Positions 17,647 to 25,582 of a stretch of DNA of 36,912 nt are shown here, one piece after another (positions within the stretch are counted from its first letter, which is position 1; each line of letters opens with the position of its first letter). The notes under the pieces were generated by a model that saw only the letters and a list, made by a program, of their open reading frames with translations, searched no databases and was not told the origin of the DNA. The stretch is taken from contig CALFUL010000029.1 in NCBI GenBank assembly GCA_937929935.1, positions 1 through 36,912 on the forward strand, in the 5' to 3' direction. Source of the DNA: an uncultured Flavobacteriaceae bacterium. GTDB taxonomy: Bacteria > Bacteroidota > Bacteroidia > Flavobacteriales > Flavobacteriaceae. Both the position numbers and the translations under genes were made by a program.

Positions 17647-18204
17647 TCAACCCAAAAAACCCATAGCGTCAATTTCAAAAGCTGCATCTTCTTCGGCAAT
17701 GTTTCTGGCACTACTATATTTCCATTGCGTTGCTTCAGTTACAAAACCAGCTTTTACCGGATTGTTATGTATATAATCTAGCTTCTGTCTTATAACGGCA
17801 GTACTCCAAAGTTCTATAGGCTTATTGTTATGCTGCCAGAATTGATATTTTGATGTGTTTCCTTTTTTCTTTCCGGCCCGTTCGAACATCCAAAGCAACC
17901 ATTCTTTTCTACTTTCTTCAGGGTTTTCTTCAATGGCTGCCATTATTTTTGTGGCAGTATACTTTTTAAAATCTCTTAATAGACCTGTTGGGTTTTCATT
18001 GTTATCTCGAAAGATGAAGTGAACATGATTCGGCATGAAACAATAGGCAAAGAGTTCCATTCCTTTGTGCTTTCTACAATAGGCTATGCTATCAACCAAG
18101 ATTTGCAGATAAACCTCTCGGGTAAATACATCTAACCAGTAAACTGTAGCGAATGATACAAAATATGGTGCTGTTGGATTATGGAATTTGTATTTTCTAC
18201 TCAT
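17647..18204 (-). CDS. REP-associated tyrosine transposase (RAYT, Y1/HUH superfamily)
   Basis: A 185-residue protein. The HUH metal-binding motif is His60-Val-His62 in FMPNHVHFIF. The candidate nucleophile is Tyr82 in LLRDFKKYTATKI. The C-terminal family signature is LDYIHNNPVKAGFV. It is single-domain and of normal RAYT length. RAYTs are domesticated relatives of IS200/IS605 transposases that cut and join single-stranded REP hairpins, probably spreading them through the genome. The inverted REP copies at 17561 and 18263 flank this gene, so it looks like an intact REP/RAYT locus. Confidence 0.93.
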   Translation of the reverse strand: MSRKYKFHNPTAPYFVSFATVYWLDVFTREVYLQILVDSIAYCRKHKGMELFAYCFMPNHVHFIFRDNNENPTGLLRDFKKYTATKIMAAIEENPEESRKEWLLWMFERAGKKKGNTSKYQFWQHNNKPIELWSTAVIRQKLDYIHNNPVKAGFVTEATQWKYSSARNIAEEDAAFEIDAMGFLG

Positions 18205-18262
18205 CTGTTTAAAAATACAAAAACCATCGCTTTTGAATAGGTTTAATCGATTACTTGTTTTA

Positions 18263-18300
18263 GCACTCGTCAGAGACGAGCGCTAGCGCGGCTAGCGCGG
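18263..18300. repeat. REP element, right of the RAYT gene, with a duplicated edge
   Basis: GCACTCGTCAGAGACGAGCG followed by CTAGCG (18263-18288) is the inverse of the left copy, with one mismatch in the loop. Immediately after it the edge is repeated (GCTAGCGCGG at 18291-18300), giving two adjacent GCTAGCGCGG units. Confidence 0.9.
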
Positions 18301-18454
18301 ATTAAAAGCTATTAGTACTAAAAACCACAGTTAGTAAGAGCAACACCTTTTTGTAAGCTAATTAAGCTGTTCAAAGAAAATTTCACCTAAATCACACCCC
18401 AAACTTGGATCACATTCAAAAAACCAATAGCTTCGTTTAAAGTTTTTAACGTAC

Positions 18455-19687
18455 ATGAAAATTAAAGTTGTTGAACTTTTTGCTGGGGTAGGTGGGTTTC
18501 GAATTGGCTTAGAAGGTTTTCCGAAAACCAAGGACTCAGCCTATGAAGTGGTATGGAGCAATCAATGGGAGCCATCTACCAAAACCCAACACGCTTCACT
18601 AGTGTATGAAGCTAGGTTTGGCACAAAAAATCACTCGAATCAAGACATTGCTAGTATTCCAGTTTCGGATATTCCGGATCATGATTTATTGGTGGGTGGT
18701 TTTCCGTGTCAAGATTATTCCGTAGCCTCAACGCTAAATAATTCTAAAGGTTTGATTGGTAAAAAGGGAGTGCTATGGTGGTCCATCCATAGAATACTCT
18801 CCGAAAAGGAAAACAAACCCAAGTATCTTTTTTTAGAAAATGTTGACCGACTCTTAAAATCTCCATCTACTCAAAGAGGGCGTGATTTTGCCGTGATGCT
18901 CAAAAGCTTGAATGATTTAGACTATGCCGTTGAATGGCGCGTGATCAACGCTGCCGAATACGGAATGCCACAACGCCGCCGCCGTGTTTTTTTTCTAGCC
19001 TATCACAAATCAAGTGCCGTTTATAAAAGTCTGCAAAAGACAAAAAAAGAGGATTGGGTTTTGAATGATGGGGTCATTACAAAGGCCTTTCCGGTTTCGG
19101 GTACAACTACCAACAAACAGAACTTTGAATTAAAAGGCGACTTGGTTGCGCTAACAAATGAGTTTAATAAAGAAGGCAAACTTTCTCCGTTTCAAAACAC
19201 AGGAATCATGGTTGATGGTAAAATTTTGACCTTAAAAACCATTCCGAATTATGACGGCCCCAAAGTTGTTCTAAATGATATTTTAGAAAAAGTTAAAATT
19301 GACGATGAATTTTATATTAATCCCGAAGACCTTCCGAAATGGCAGTATTTAAAAGGAGCCAAAAAAGAGGTACGGAAAACCAAAGCAGGTTTTGAGTATA
19401 ACTATGCTGAAGGCAATATGATTTTTCCTGATTCCGTAGAAAATGCATCAAGAACAATTATTACAGGTGAAGGCGGAGGATCTGCTTCAAGATTTAAACA
19501 TGTCATCAATACTAAAAACGGACTCCGAAGATTGACCCCCATTGAATTAGAACGTTTAAATATGTTTCCGGATAATCACACCCAGCTTAAAGGTATTTCA
19601 AATACAAAAAGAGCTTTTTTTATGGGTAATGCTCTGGTAATTGGGGTGGTACAAAAAATAGCTACTGCCTTGCAAAAACAGATATAA
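18455..19687 (+). CDS. DNA (cytosine-5) methyltransferase, apparently solitary
   Basis: A 410-residue type II C5 methyltransferase. Motif I is VVELFAGVGGFRIGLE (SAM binding, residues 5-20). Motif IV is GGFPCQDYSVA with catalytic Cys85. Motif VI is LFLENVDRLL. Motif VIII is YGMPQRRRRVFFLA. A variable target-recognition region spans about 200-330. Motif IX is RRLTPIELERLNMFPD and motif X is FFMGNALVIGVV near the C-terminus. It transfers methyl groups to C5 of cytosine in a specific site. No endonuclease gene lies on either side (RAYT left, GNAT right), so it is an orphan methylase or the residue of a restriction-modification system. The recognition sequence cannot be predicted from this sequence. 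Confidence 0.95.
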   Translation: MKIKVVELFAGVGGFRIGLEGFPKTKDSAYEVVWSNQWEPSTKTQHASLVYEARFGTKNHSNQDIASIPVSDIPDHDLLVGGFPCQDYSVASTLNNSKGLIGKKGVLWWSIHRILSEKENKPKYLFLENVDRLLKSPSTQRGRDFAVMLKSLNDLDYAVEWRVINAAEYGMPQRRRRVFFLAYHKSSAVYKSLQKTKKEDWVLNDGVITKAFPVSGTTTNKQNFELKGDLVALTNEFNKEGKLSPFQNTGIMVDGKILTLKTIPNYDGPKVVLNDILEKVKIDDEFYINPEDLPKWQYLKGAKKEVRKTKAGFEYNYAEGNMIFPDSVENASRTIITGEGGGSASRFKHVINTKNGLRRLTPIELERLNMFPDNHTQLKGISNTKRAFFMGNALVIGVVQKIATALQKQI

Positions 19688-19691
19688 AGTA

Positions 19692-19811
19692 TGTCAGTTC
19701 GAGTGATTCTGAGGTACGAAGAATCGTATCGAGAACAACTTAAAAAAGTAAAATTCTTATTCTCGATATAAATTTCACTCATTTAATTCGTAAAATTCAC
19801 TCGAATTGAGA
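19692..19811. repeat. Diverged GTCAGTTCGAGTGATT-family inverted repeat
   Basis: TGTCAGTTCGAGTGATTCTG at 19692 and ATCGTATCGAGAAC (ending 19736) are mirrored at 19759-19811 by ATTCTCGATATAAATTTCAC and TTCACTCGAATTGAGA. The family matches the element at 36443-36510 and, in its outer bases, those at 12188 and 25505. Confidence 0.6.
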
Positions 19812-19843
19812 GAATTTCATCAAAGTAAACAACGGGTTAGTTT

Positions 19844-20296
19844 ATGATCATCACTTTAAATCATACTGCTGAAATAGTAGCAAAAGAAATAAGAGCTGTT
19901 TTTCAAGCCTCATACGCGGTTGAAGCTAAATTGCTAAAAGCTGTTGATTTTCCGCCCTTAAAAAGAGAATTGAATGCTTTTATTACGAGCGCAAATCATT
20001 TTTATGGTTATGAAATAGGGGGTAAGTTATTGGCAGTTCTTGAATTAAAACAGAATTCTGAGGCTAATCATATTCAAAGTTTGGTGGTCTTGCCAGCGTA
20101 TTTTAGAAGAGGTATTGGTCGTGAACTGATTAAGCATGTTTTACAGCATCATGATGATACGCTAGTTACCGTTGAAACAGGTTTGGCTAATATGCCAGCG
20201 ACTGCCTTATATGAACCTTTGGGTTTTGTAAAAATAAAAGAATATGATACCGATCACGGTATTCGAAAAGTCGCCTTTGAACTCAAAAGGTCATAA
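19844..20296 (+). CDS. GNAT-family N-acetyltransferase
   Basis: A 150-residue single-domain GNAT protein. The acetyl-CoA pyrophosphate loop is in SLVVLPAYFRRGIGRELI (about 85-102, R/Q-x-x-G-x-G/A pattern), preceded by the usual beta strands and followed by the C-terminal TALYEPLGFVKIKEY segment. It transfers an acetyl group to an amine of an unidentified small molecule or protein. The last bases of the gene, coding ELKRS and the stop, are included in the tandemly duplicated unit that follows. Confidence 0.9.
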   Translation: MIITLNHTAEIVAKEIRAVFQASYAVEAKLLKAVDFPPLKRELNAFITSANHFYGYEIGGKLLAVLELKQNSEANHIQSLVVLPAYFRRGIGRELIKHVLQHHDDTLVTVETGLANMPATALYEPLGFVKIKEYDTDHGIRKVAFELKRS

Positions 20297-20445
20297 ACTA
20301 GAAAAGGTCCGAACATTGAAGCTCGGACCTTTTCATGAGAACACTATATGAAAATGAAAAATTTTATTTCTTTATTACACTGTAAATGTACCTCAGTACC
20401 TCGTATTTCTAAAAGAAATGATGTGAACTAAGGCAAAGTTGTGGT
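20280..20445. repeat. Tandem duplication, copy 1 (gene tail, terminator and 27-codon ORF)
   Basis: About 166 bp that recur almost unchanged at 20502-20668. The unit begins inside the GNAT stop region, contains the terminator at 20302-20333 and then a 27-codon frame at 20348-20431 beginning MKMKNFISLLHCKCTS. It ends near CAAAGTTGTGGT. Confidence 0.9.
20302..20333 (+). terminator. Terminator of the GNAT gene
   Basis: AAAAGGTCCGA at 20302-20312 pairs with TCGGACCTTTT at 20323-20333. The stem starts 6 bp after the stop codon. It carries one more mismatch at the top than the duplicated copy. Confidence 0.85.
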
Positions 20446-20501
20446 CAAACCTTCTAAAAGTAAAAAAACACGATGTTTGGTGTTTAAAAAGGTGCATTAT
20501 A

Positions 20502-20668
20502 AACTCAAAAAGGTCATAAACTAGAAAAGGTCCGAACATTGAAGTTCGGACCTTTTCATGAGAACACTATATGAAAATGAAAAATTTTATTTCTTTATTA
20601 CACTGTAAATGTACCTCACAACGGCGTATGTCTAAAAGAAATGATGTGAACTAAGCCAAAGTTGTGGT
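20502..20668. repeat. Tandem duplication, copy 2
   Basis: The second copy of the unit at 20280, offset by 222-223 bp. The 27-codon frame is preserved (20571-20654), but its middle differs: TCAGTACCTCGTATTTC in copy 1 against TCACAACGGCGTATGTC here. No gene other than the small frame lies in the 560 bp between the GNAT and dehydrogenase genes. Confidence 0.9.
20525..20556 (+). terminator. Duplicated terminator hairpin
   Basis: AAAAGGTCCGAAC at 20525-20537 pairs perfectly with GTTCGGACCTTTT at 20544-20556, a 13-bp stem with a 6-nt loop. Confidence 0.8.
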
Positions 20669-20858
20669 AAACGCATGCAAAACTGTTTTTTGCGCTTAAA
20701 AGCTTTTTTATTTGAAGAAATGAATCCTACTTTTAAACGTAAGATTGATTCACTTTAACTTAGACTATGGCGCAGCAATTTTATAGAAACGTATCTATGA
20801 ATAGCTAGAACGGCGCCAATCAGTAAGTCTATTGTAGTGACTTTAAAAAATGTTTAGA

Positions 20859-22037
20859 TTATTTAAAAGCAGCGTGCCCTGTAATATCCATACCTGTAAT
20901 AAGTAAATGAATATCATGTGTGCCTTCATAGGTAATGACACTTTCAAGGTTCATCATGTGACGCATGATGCTGTATTCGCCAGTGATTCCCATTCCGCCT
21001 AAAATCTGACGTGCTTCACGGGCAATTTTAATAGCCATTTCAACATTGTTGCGCTTCGCCATTGAAATTTGCGCTGTAGTCGCTCTGCCTTCATTTTTTA
21101 GTTGCCCTAATCGCAGCGCTAATAATTGAGCCTTGGTGATTTCAGTAATCATCTCAGCTAATTTCTTTTGTTGCAGTTGAAAAGCGGCAATAGGTTTGCC
21201 AAACTGAATACGTTCTTTTGCATAGCGTAAAGCCGTATCATAACAATCCATCGCGGCACCAATAGCACCCCATGAAATTCCGTATCGAGCAGAATCTAGA
21301 CATCCTAGCGGAGCGCCGAGCCCTGATTTGCCTTCTAATAAATTTTCTTTAGGCACTTTCACATCTTGAAAAATTAATTCTCCGGTGGCAGAGGCACGTA
21401 ATGACCATTTGTTATGTGTTTCAGGCGTTGAAAATCCTTCCATTCCACGTTCTACAATCAGACCGTGAATTCTGCCTTCTTCATTTTTAGCCCAAACAAC
21501 AGCGACATCACAAAACGGAGAATTTGATATCCACAGTTTTGCACCATTCAACAAATAATGGTCGCCCATATCTTTGAATTTGGTTTCCATTCCGCCAGGG
21601 TTTGAACCATGATTTGGTTCTGTCAAGCCAAAAGAACCCATCCATTCGCCAGACGCTAACTTTGGTAAATATTTTTTACGTTGTGCTTCATTTCCGTAGG
21701 TAAAAATAGGATACATCACCAAAGAAGATTGTACTGATGCTGTAGAGCGAACCCCACTATCACCACGCTCAATTTCTTGCATGATAAGACCGTAACTAAT
21801 TTGATCTAAACCTGCACCACCATATTCTTCTGGAATATAGGGCCCGAAGGCACCAATTTCAGCCAAGCCTTTAATGATCTGCTTCGGAAATTCTGCTTTT
21901 TGAGCATATTCTTCTATGATTGGAGAAACATCGCGTTTTACCCATTGACGGGCAGCATCACGAATTAATTTGTGTTCTTCAGTTAATAAATCATCAAGAT
22001 TATAGTAGTCAGGTGCTTCAAATAAATCAGGTCGCAT
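20859..22037 (-). CDS. gcdH: Glutaryl-CoA dehydrogenase (acyl-CoA dehydrogenase family)
   Basis: A 392-residue FAD-dependent dehydrogenase of normal length. The N-terminal helical domain is at about 15-130. The FAD-contact region is GSFGLTEPNHGSNPGGM, followed by the KLWISNSPFCDVAVVWAK strand region, and the C-terminal helical domain includes ARQILGGMGITGEYSIMRH. The catalytic base is Glu371 in YEGTHDIHLLI, a sequence typical of glutaryl-CoA dehydrogenases. The enzyme oxidises and decarboxylates glutaryl-CoA to crotonyl-CoA in lysine and tryptophan breakdown. No pathway partner is adjacent. Confidence 0.9.
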   Translation of the reverse strand: MRPDLFEAPDYYNLDDLLTEEHKLIRDAARQWVKRDVSPIIEEYAQKAEFPKQIIKGLAEIGAFGPYIPEEYGGAGLDQISYGLIMQEIERGDSGVRSTASVQSSLVMYPIFTYGNEAQRKKYLPKLASGEWMGSFGLTEPNHGSNPGGMETKFKDMGDHYLLNGAKLWISNSPFCDVAVVWAKNEEGRIHGLIVERGMEGFSTPETHNKWSLRASATGELIFQDVKVPKENLLEGKSGLGAPLGCLDSARYGISWGAIGAAMDCYDTALRYAKERIQFGKPIAAFQLQQKKLAEMITEITKAQLLALRLGQLKNEGRATTAQISMAKRNNVEMAIKIAREARQILGGMGITGEYSIMRHMMNLESVITYEGTHDIHLLITGMDITGHAAFK

Positions 22038-22136
22038 AAAAGCTAATTTTTGTTAAAGGTAATTAAAGAAAATATAACAATAGTATCACGTATTGTTATA
22101 AATTTAATCTGTGAACGTTAATTGAATTTTAACGGA

Positions 22137-23228
22137 CTATTTATTTAAAAATTGCGCCAAAAGGCTATGAAAATGGTGTACGCCCTTTTCTCTTGTAGGA
22201 GAAAATCTTCCGGCTTTATAAAAATGCGAACGCACTCCTTTTTGCACCCCTTCAACTACTTCTTCATCTTCTAGTTCAACTTTGTCTAATCCAGCTCCGG
22301 CGCCTTTATCTAATTTAGAAGCATCAAGTACATAGCTATAAAATGACACTTTTGTTTTTTGCATGCCTAACGGTTTTACTAAGTTCACTGAGCATCCCCA
22401 TGGGTAAAAATTGAACATCATATTCGGAAACACCCAATAGTAATAGGCCGCTATTTTTTTACCGAAATCAATATGATCTTTGGTTAAATCAAAAACCACT
22501 TCAGTATGCTCATCAGCATAACCAATTTGCAAGTTCAAATGCTCATGAAGCACCGTGTCATAATTACCGTAATCAAGTACGGCATCTAAATCATCATGTA
22601 CAAAAGGTATATGAAAACCTTCTAAAAAATTATCGCAATACAGCGCCCAATGTGCATTCACAACATAATCTTTACTACGACTTTCATCCAATTTAAAATC
22701 GTGTATCGGCATAAATCCAACCCGTTCATTCATGGTGTCAATGACCTTTTGAAAGTCAAAAGACGCATTTAATCCTACGAATAAAAAAGGACCCCATTGT
22801 CGCAACGGAAATTGGTGTAAATCGTCACAAGGTTTAGGAAAATCAAGGGTTTCTTTAAATTCTGGCATATGCTCAAAAGCACCATCTAATTTAAATCTTC
22901 GACCGTGATAGCCACAAATAAGTTTTTTGGCTTTACAAGAATTTTGCACCACAATATTGCCTCTGTGTGTGCACACATTACTCAAACAATGTATATTTTC
23001 TTCAGTGTCTTTGGTCAACACAATGGGTTCAGTTAGAAATCCATCTAACAATATGCTGGGCTTGGCATTCTCTTGATTTGTTAGCTGATCAACGGCACCT
23101 ACCCACTGCCAAGAACTGTAAAAAACTTTTGATTTTAGGGCTTCAAAAATTTCTGGGTTTCGGTAAAATGAAGCAGGCAAAGTTTCTGCCTTGGTAATAT
23201 CTGAGTCTATGTGAAATTTTGGCAGCAC
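22137..23228 (-). CDS. Rieske-type ring-hydroxylating oxygenase alpha subunit
   Basis: A 363-residue protein. The Rieske 2Fe-2S domain (about 35-140) has ligands Cys86, His88 (CTHRG) and Cys105, His108 (CGYHGRRF). The catalytic non-heme iron domain has His206 and His211 in NFLEGFHIPFVHDD, with a later acidic residue as the probable third ligand. This is the layout of aromatic-ring dioxygenase and choline-monooxygenase-like alpha subunits. No reductase, ferredoxin or beta subunit lies next to it, so electron partners must be elsewhere and the substrate is unknown. Confidence 0.88.
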   Translation of the reverse strand: MLPKFHIDSDITKAETLPASFYRNPEIFEALKSKVFYSSWQWVGAVDQLTNQENAKPSILLDGFLTEPIVLTKDTEENIHCLSNVCTHRGNIVVQNSCKAKKLICGYHGRRFKLDGAFEHMPEFKETLDFPKPCDDLHQFPLRQWGPFLFVGLNASFDFQKVIDTMNERVGFMPIHDFKLDESRSKDYVVNAHWALYCDNFLEGFHIPFVHDDLDAVLDYGNYDTVLHEHLNLQIGYADEHTEVVFDLTKDHIDFGKKIAAYYYWVFPNMMFNFYPWGCSVNLVKPLGMQKTKVSFYSYVLDASKLDKGAGAGLDKVELEDEEVVEGVQKGVRSHFYKAGRFSPTREKGVHHFHSLLAQFLNK

Positions 23229-23451
23229 TGGGTTACGTTTTTTGTACTTTTAAAACTGAATACGTCATGGGAATTGTTTGGAACCGAGAATGAAGGCTTT
23301 TGTGACCTAATGACAATATTTTTTAGTTGCATAGCCTAAGCTACGGAAATTAAAAATAACAAAATTAGGATGCAAAATGCGAAATTCGCAGGTAAAAGAA
23401 TACCCATGATGAATTCAAAAATGTATTTCTATTTGATAAAAGTGTGCTCTT

Positions 23452-24750
23452 ATGGATGAAAATAAATCCGTCAAAAAATTAGGGCTATTTACGGCAACTT
23501 CATTAGTTATCGGAAACATGATTGGCGCCGGCATTTTTTTGATGCCATCAGCCCTTGCGGCCTATGGAGGCATTAGTATTTTAGGGTGGCTTTTTTCAGC
23601 GGCTGGTAGTTTTGTTTTGGCAAAAGTGTTTAGCAATTTAAGTATCATGCTACCGTATAAAACTGGCGGACCTTATGCGTATTCTAAAGCTGGCTTAGGC
23701 GATTTTGCTGCTTTCTTGGTGGCATGGGGCTACTGGATTTCAATTTGGCTAGCCAATGCCGCAATTTCAATTGCTTTTGTAGGTGCTATCGGGGTGTTTT
23801 TTCCTGTTTTTGTTGAAGATAAAGTCTTCGCAGTTGGTTTAGGTTTGCTAACCATTTGGGGTTTAACGTGGGTAAACGCCTTAGGTATTCAACAATCAGG
23901 TAAAGTGCAGTTAGTGACAACGGTTTTAAAATTAATTCCGTTAGTGCTGGTCATTGTCGGGGGACTCTTCTTTTTTGATTTCGATAATTTCACACCTTTC
24001 AATAGTAGTGGCAAAAGTACTTTTGAAGCTATAACTATTACTGCTGCTTTGACCTTGTATGCTTTTATGGGGGTAGAGAGCGCCACCATTCCTTCAGAAA
24101 ATATTGAAAACCCTGAGAAAACCATTCCGAAAGCAACCTTGTGGGGTACACTAGTGACCACTTTGGTGTATATATTAGGTACTGTTGTGGTAATGGGTAT
24201 GATTCCGTTACATGAGCTTGCTGAATCAGCAGCACCATTTTCAGATGCTATGGCCATCATTGGGGGCGAATGGGGTAGAAATATCGTGGCAGTGGGGGTT
24301 GCAATTGCCGCTTTTGGTGCTTTAAACGGATGGATATTAGTACAAGGTCAAATAGCAATGGCAACAGCTAGAGATCATTTATTTCCAAAAATATTTGAAA
24401 AGAAAAATGGGAAGGGAGTTCCTGTTTTGGGGATGGTTATCGGGAGCGTTTTAACCTCAATTATGCTCTTAATGAATTATACTGAGGGTCTCGTAGATCA
24501 GTTCAAATTCTTGATTCTTTTGACTGCCTTTTGTGTTTTGATTCCGTATCTCTTTTCGGCAATCGCATATATTTTACTAAAAATGAAAAGCACTCAAAAC
24601 AAGGGTGTTGTTATTGTTTTAGGCGGATTAGCAGTTTTGTATTCGCTTTGGGCAATTTATGGGGCTGGGCAAGAGGCCATAGTTTGGGGAGCAGTTTTGT
24701 TATTGGCTGGTTTGCCTTTATACTTTTGGCAGAAGCATAAAAATAGATAG
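23452..24750 (+). CDS. APC-superfamily amino acid permease
   Basis: A 432-residue integral membrane protein with about twelve predicted helices. The first helix has the substrate-binding glycine motif IGNMIGAGIFLMP, and helix 6 contains LTLYAFMGVESATIPSENI, followed by NPEKTIPKATLWGT. Both are characteristic of the APC family, closest in style to AdiC/PotE-like amino acid/polyamine antiporters. It imports or exchanges amino acids across the inner membrane; the substrate is not resolved. The stop is 3 bp from the stop of the convergent trmN6 gene. Confidence 0.9.
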   Translation: MDENKSVKKLGLFTATSLVIGNMIGAGIFLMPSALAAYGGISILGWLFSAAGSFVLAKVFSNLSIMLPYKTGGPYAYSKAGLGDFAAFLVAWGYWISIWLANAAISIAFVGAIGVFFPVFVEDKVFAVGLGLLTIWGLTWVNALGIQQSGKVQLVTTVLKLIPLVLVIVGGLFFFDFDNFTPFNSSGKSTFEAITITAALTLYAFMGVESATIPSENIENPEKTIPKATLWGTLVTTLVYILGTVVVMGMIPLHELAESAAPFSDAMAIIGGEWGRNIVAVGVAIAAFGALNGWILVQGQIAMATARDHLFPKIFEKKNGKGVPVLGMVIGSVLTSIMLLMNYTEGLVDQFKFLILLTAFCVLIPYLFSAIAYILLKMKSTQNKGVVIVLGGLAVLYSLWAIYGAGQEAIVWGAVLLLAGLPLYFWQKHKNR

Positions 24751-24753
24751 CAA

Positions 24754-25494
24754 CTACATTTTTAAGTAAAAGTCTTTAGTCAGTTCAATATATTCTTTAG
24801 TGTATTGATGACGCCCTATTTCAATGGTTAGTTCATCTTCTTGAATGTCACTTTTGTTAAAGCTAAATTCTAAAAGACTTCTTTTTATTGCTGCGGATGG
24901 ATTTCCTTTTACTCTCAATATCCGTTTTGGAAAAAGGTTGAAAGAAGCAGCAAGTTCAATAAAATTGGCTTCTTCTTTATAAGGAATTATAGTAGTAAAG
25001 CATCCATTTTTAGCCATCAATTTAGAAGCCCCTTCTAACAATTCATCAAAAGGAAGTGAATCATAAAAACGTGCTTTTTTTCGTGCGTTCTCTATTGTTG
25101 GTCCCCCTCCGCCGTTGGCACCTCCCCCCGAGGGGGAGGGAAAAAATGGAGGGTTTGAAATAATTAAATCATAAGGTTCTTCAATTTCTTCAACAAATTC
25201 ATCTAAACCTGCATGATAGCAAAACAGACGGTCAGCCCATGACGAAGCTTCAAAATTCTCTACACATTGTTCATGCGCATCTTCGTCAATTTCTAAAGCT
25301 TCAATGTTTTCAGCCAAACTACGTTGCGCTAACATTAATGACAAAACACCTGTGCCTGCACCAATATCTAATATTGAATTTGGGTTGTGAACTATTGAAG
25401 CCCAAGCACCTAATAATACTCCGTCAGTACCTATTTTCATGGCACAGCGGTCTTGGTTTATTGTGAATTGTTTGAACTTGAAAGGTTTACTCAA
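24754..25494 (-). CDS. trmN6: tRNA1(Val) adenine-37 N6-methyltransferase-like protein
   Basis: About 246 residues from TTG 25494. Class I SAM-dependent methylase: FTINQDRCAMKIGTDGVLLG at the start (an X motif typical of the TrmN6/YfiC family), motif I ILDIGAGTGVLSLMLAQR, and the N6-adenine motif IV NPPFF. It methylates A37 of tRNA1(Val) in its characterised relatives. Two oddities: no ATG precedes the conserved start, because a repeat element abuts it (a TTG is used or the start is degraded), and a Gly/Pro-rich stretch (PSPSGGGANGGGG) follows NPPFF where the family normally has a short charged loop. That stretch is a C-run repeat inserted in frame. The fold otherwise looks intact. Confidence 0.85.
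   Translation of the reverse strand: MSKPFKFKQFTINQDRCAMKIGTDGVLLGAWASIVHNPNSILDIGAGTGVLSLMLAQRSLAENIEALEIDEDAHEQCVENFEASSWADRLFCYHAGLDEFVEEIEEPYDLIISNPPFFPSPSGGGANGGGGPTIENARKKARFYDSLPFDELLEGASKLMAKNGCFTTIIPYKEEANFIELAASFNLFPKRILRVKGNPSAAIKRSLLEFSFNKSDIQEDELTIEIGRHQYTKEYIELTKDFYLKM
25100..25140. repeat. C-run palindromic repeat inserted in frame in trmN6
   Basis: CCTCCCCC and GGGGGAGG form an 8-bp stem with a 3-nt loop, preceded by CCCCCTCCGCCGTTGGCA. The C and G runs match the style of the element at 12146. It adds about 13-14 residues (SPSGGGANGGGGP) just after the catalytic NPPFF. Confidence 0.75.
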
Positions 25495-25504
25495 TTTATA
25501 TATG

Positions 25505-25571
25505 CTGTCAGTTCGAGCGGAGTCGAGAACAATCTCTGCCAATATCGTCTCGACTCCGCTCGACGTGACAG
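25505..25571. repeat. GTCGAGCGGAGTCGAGA inverted repeat at the 5' edge of trmN6
   Basis: CTGTCAGTTCGAGCGGAGTC with GAGA is mirrored by TCTCGACTCCGCTCGACGTG with ACAG. It lies between the trmN6 start region and the end of the sulfatase gene, and is the same family as 12188-12259. Confidence 0.85.
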
Positions 25572-25582
25572 TTTTTTTAAAT

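Noticed and set aside
25495..25542. An N-terminal extension of TrmN6 from TTG 25542
   Set aside because: Those 16 codons are largely repeat element sequence. The family similarity begins at SKPFKFKQFTINQD, so TTG 25494 is the better start.
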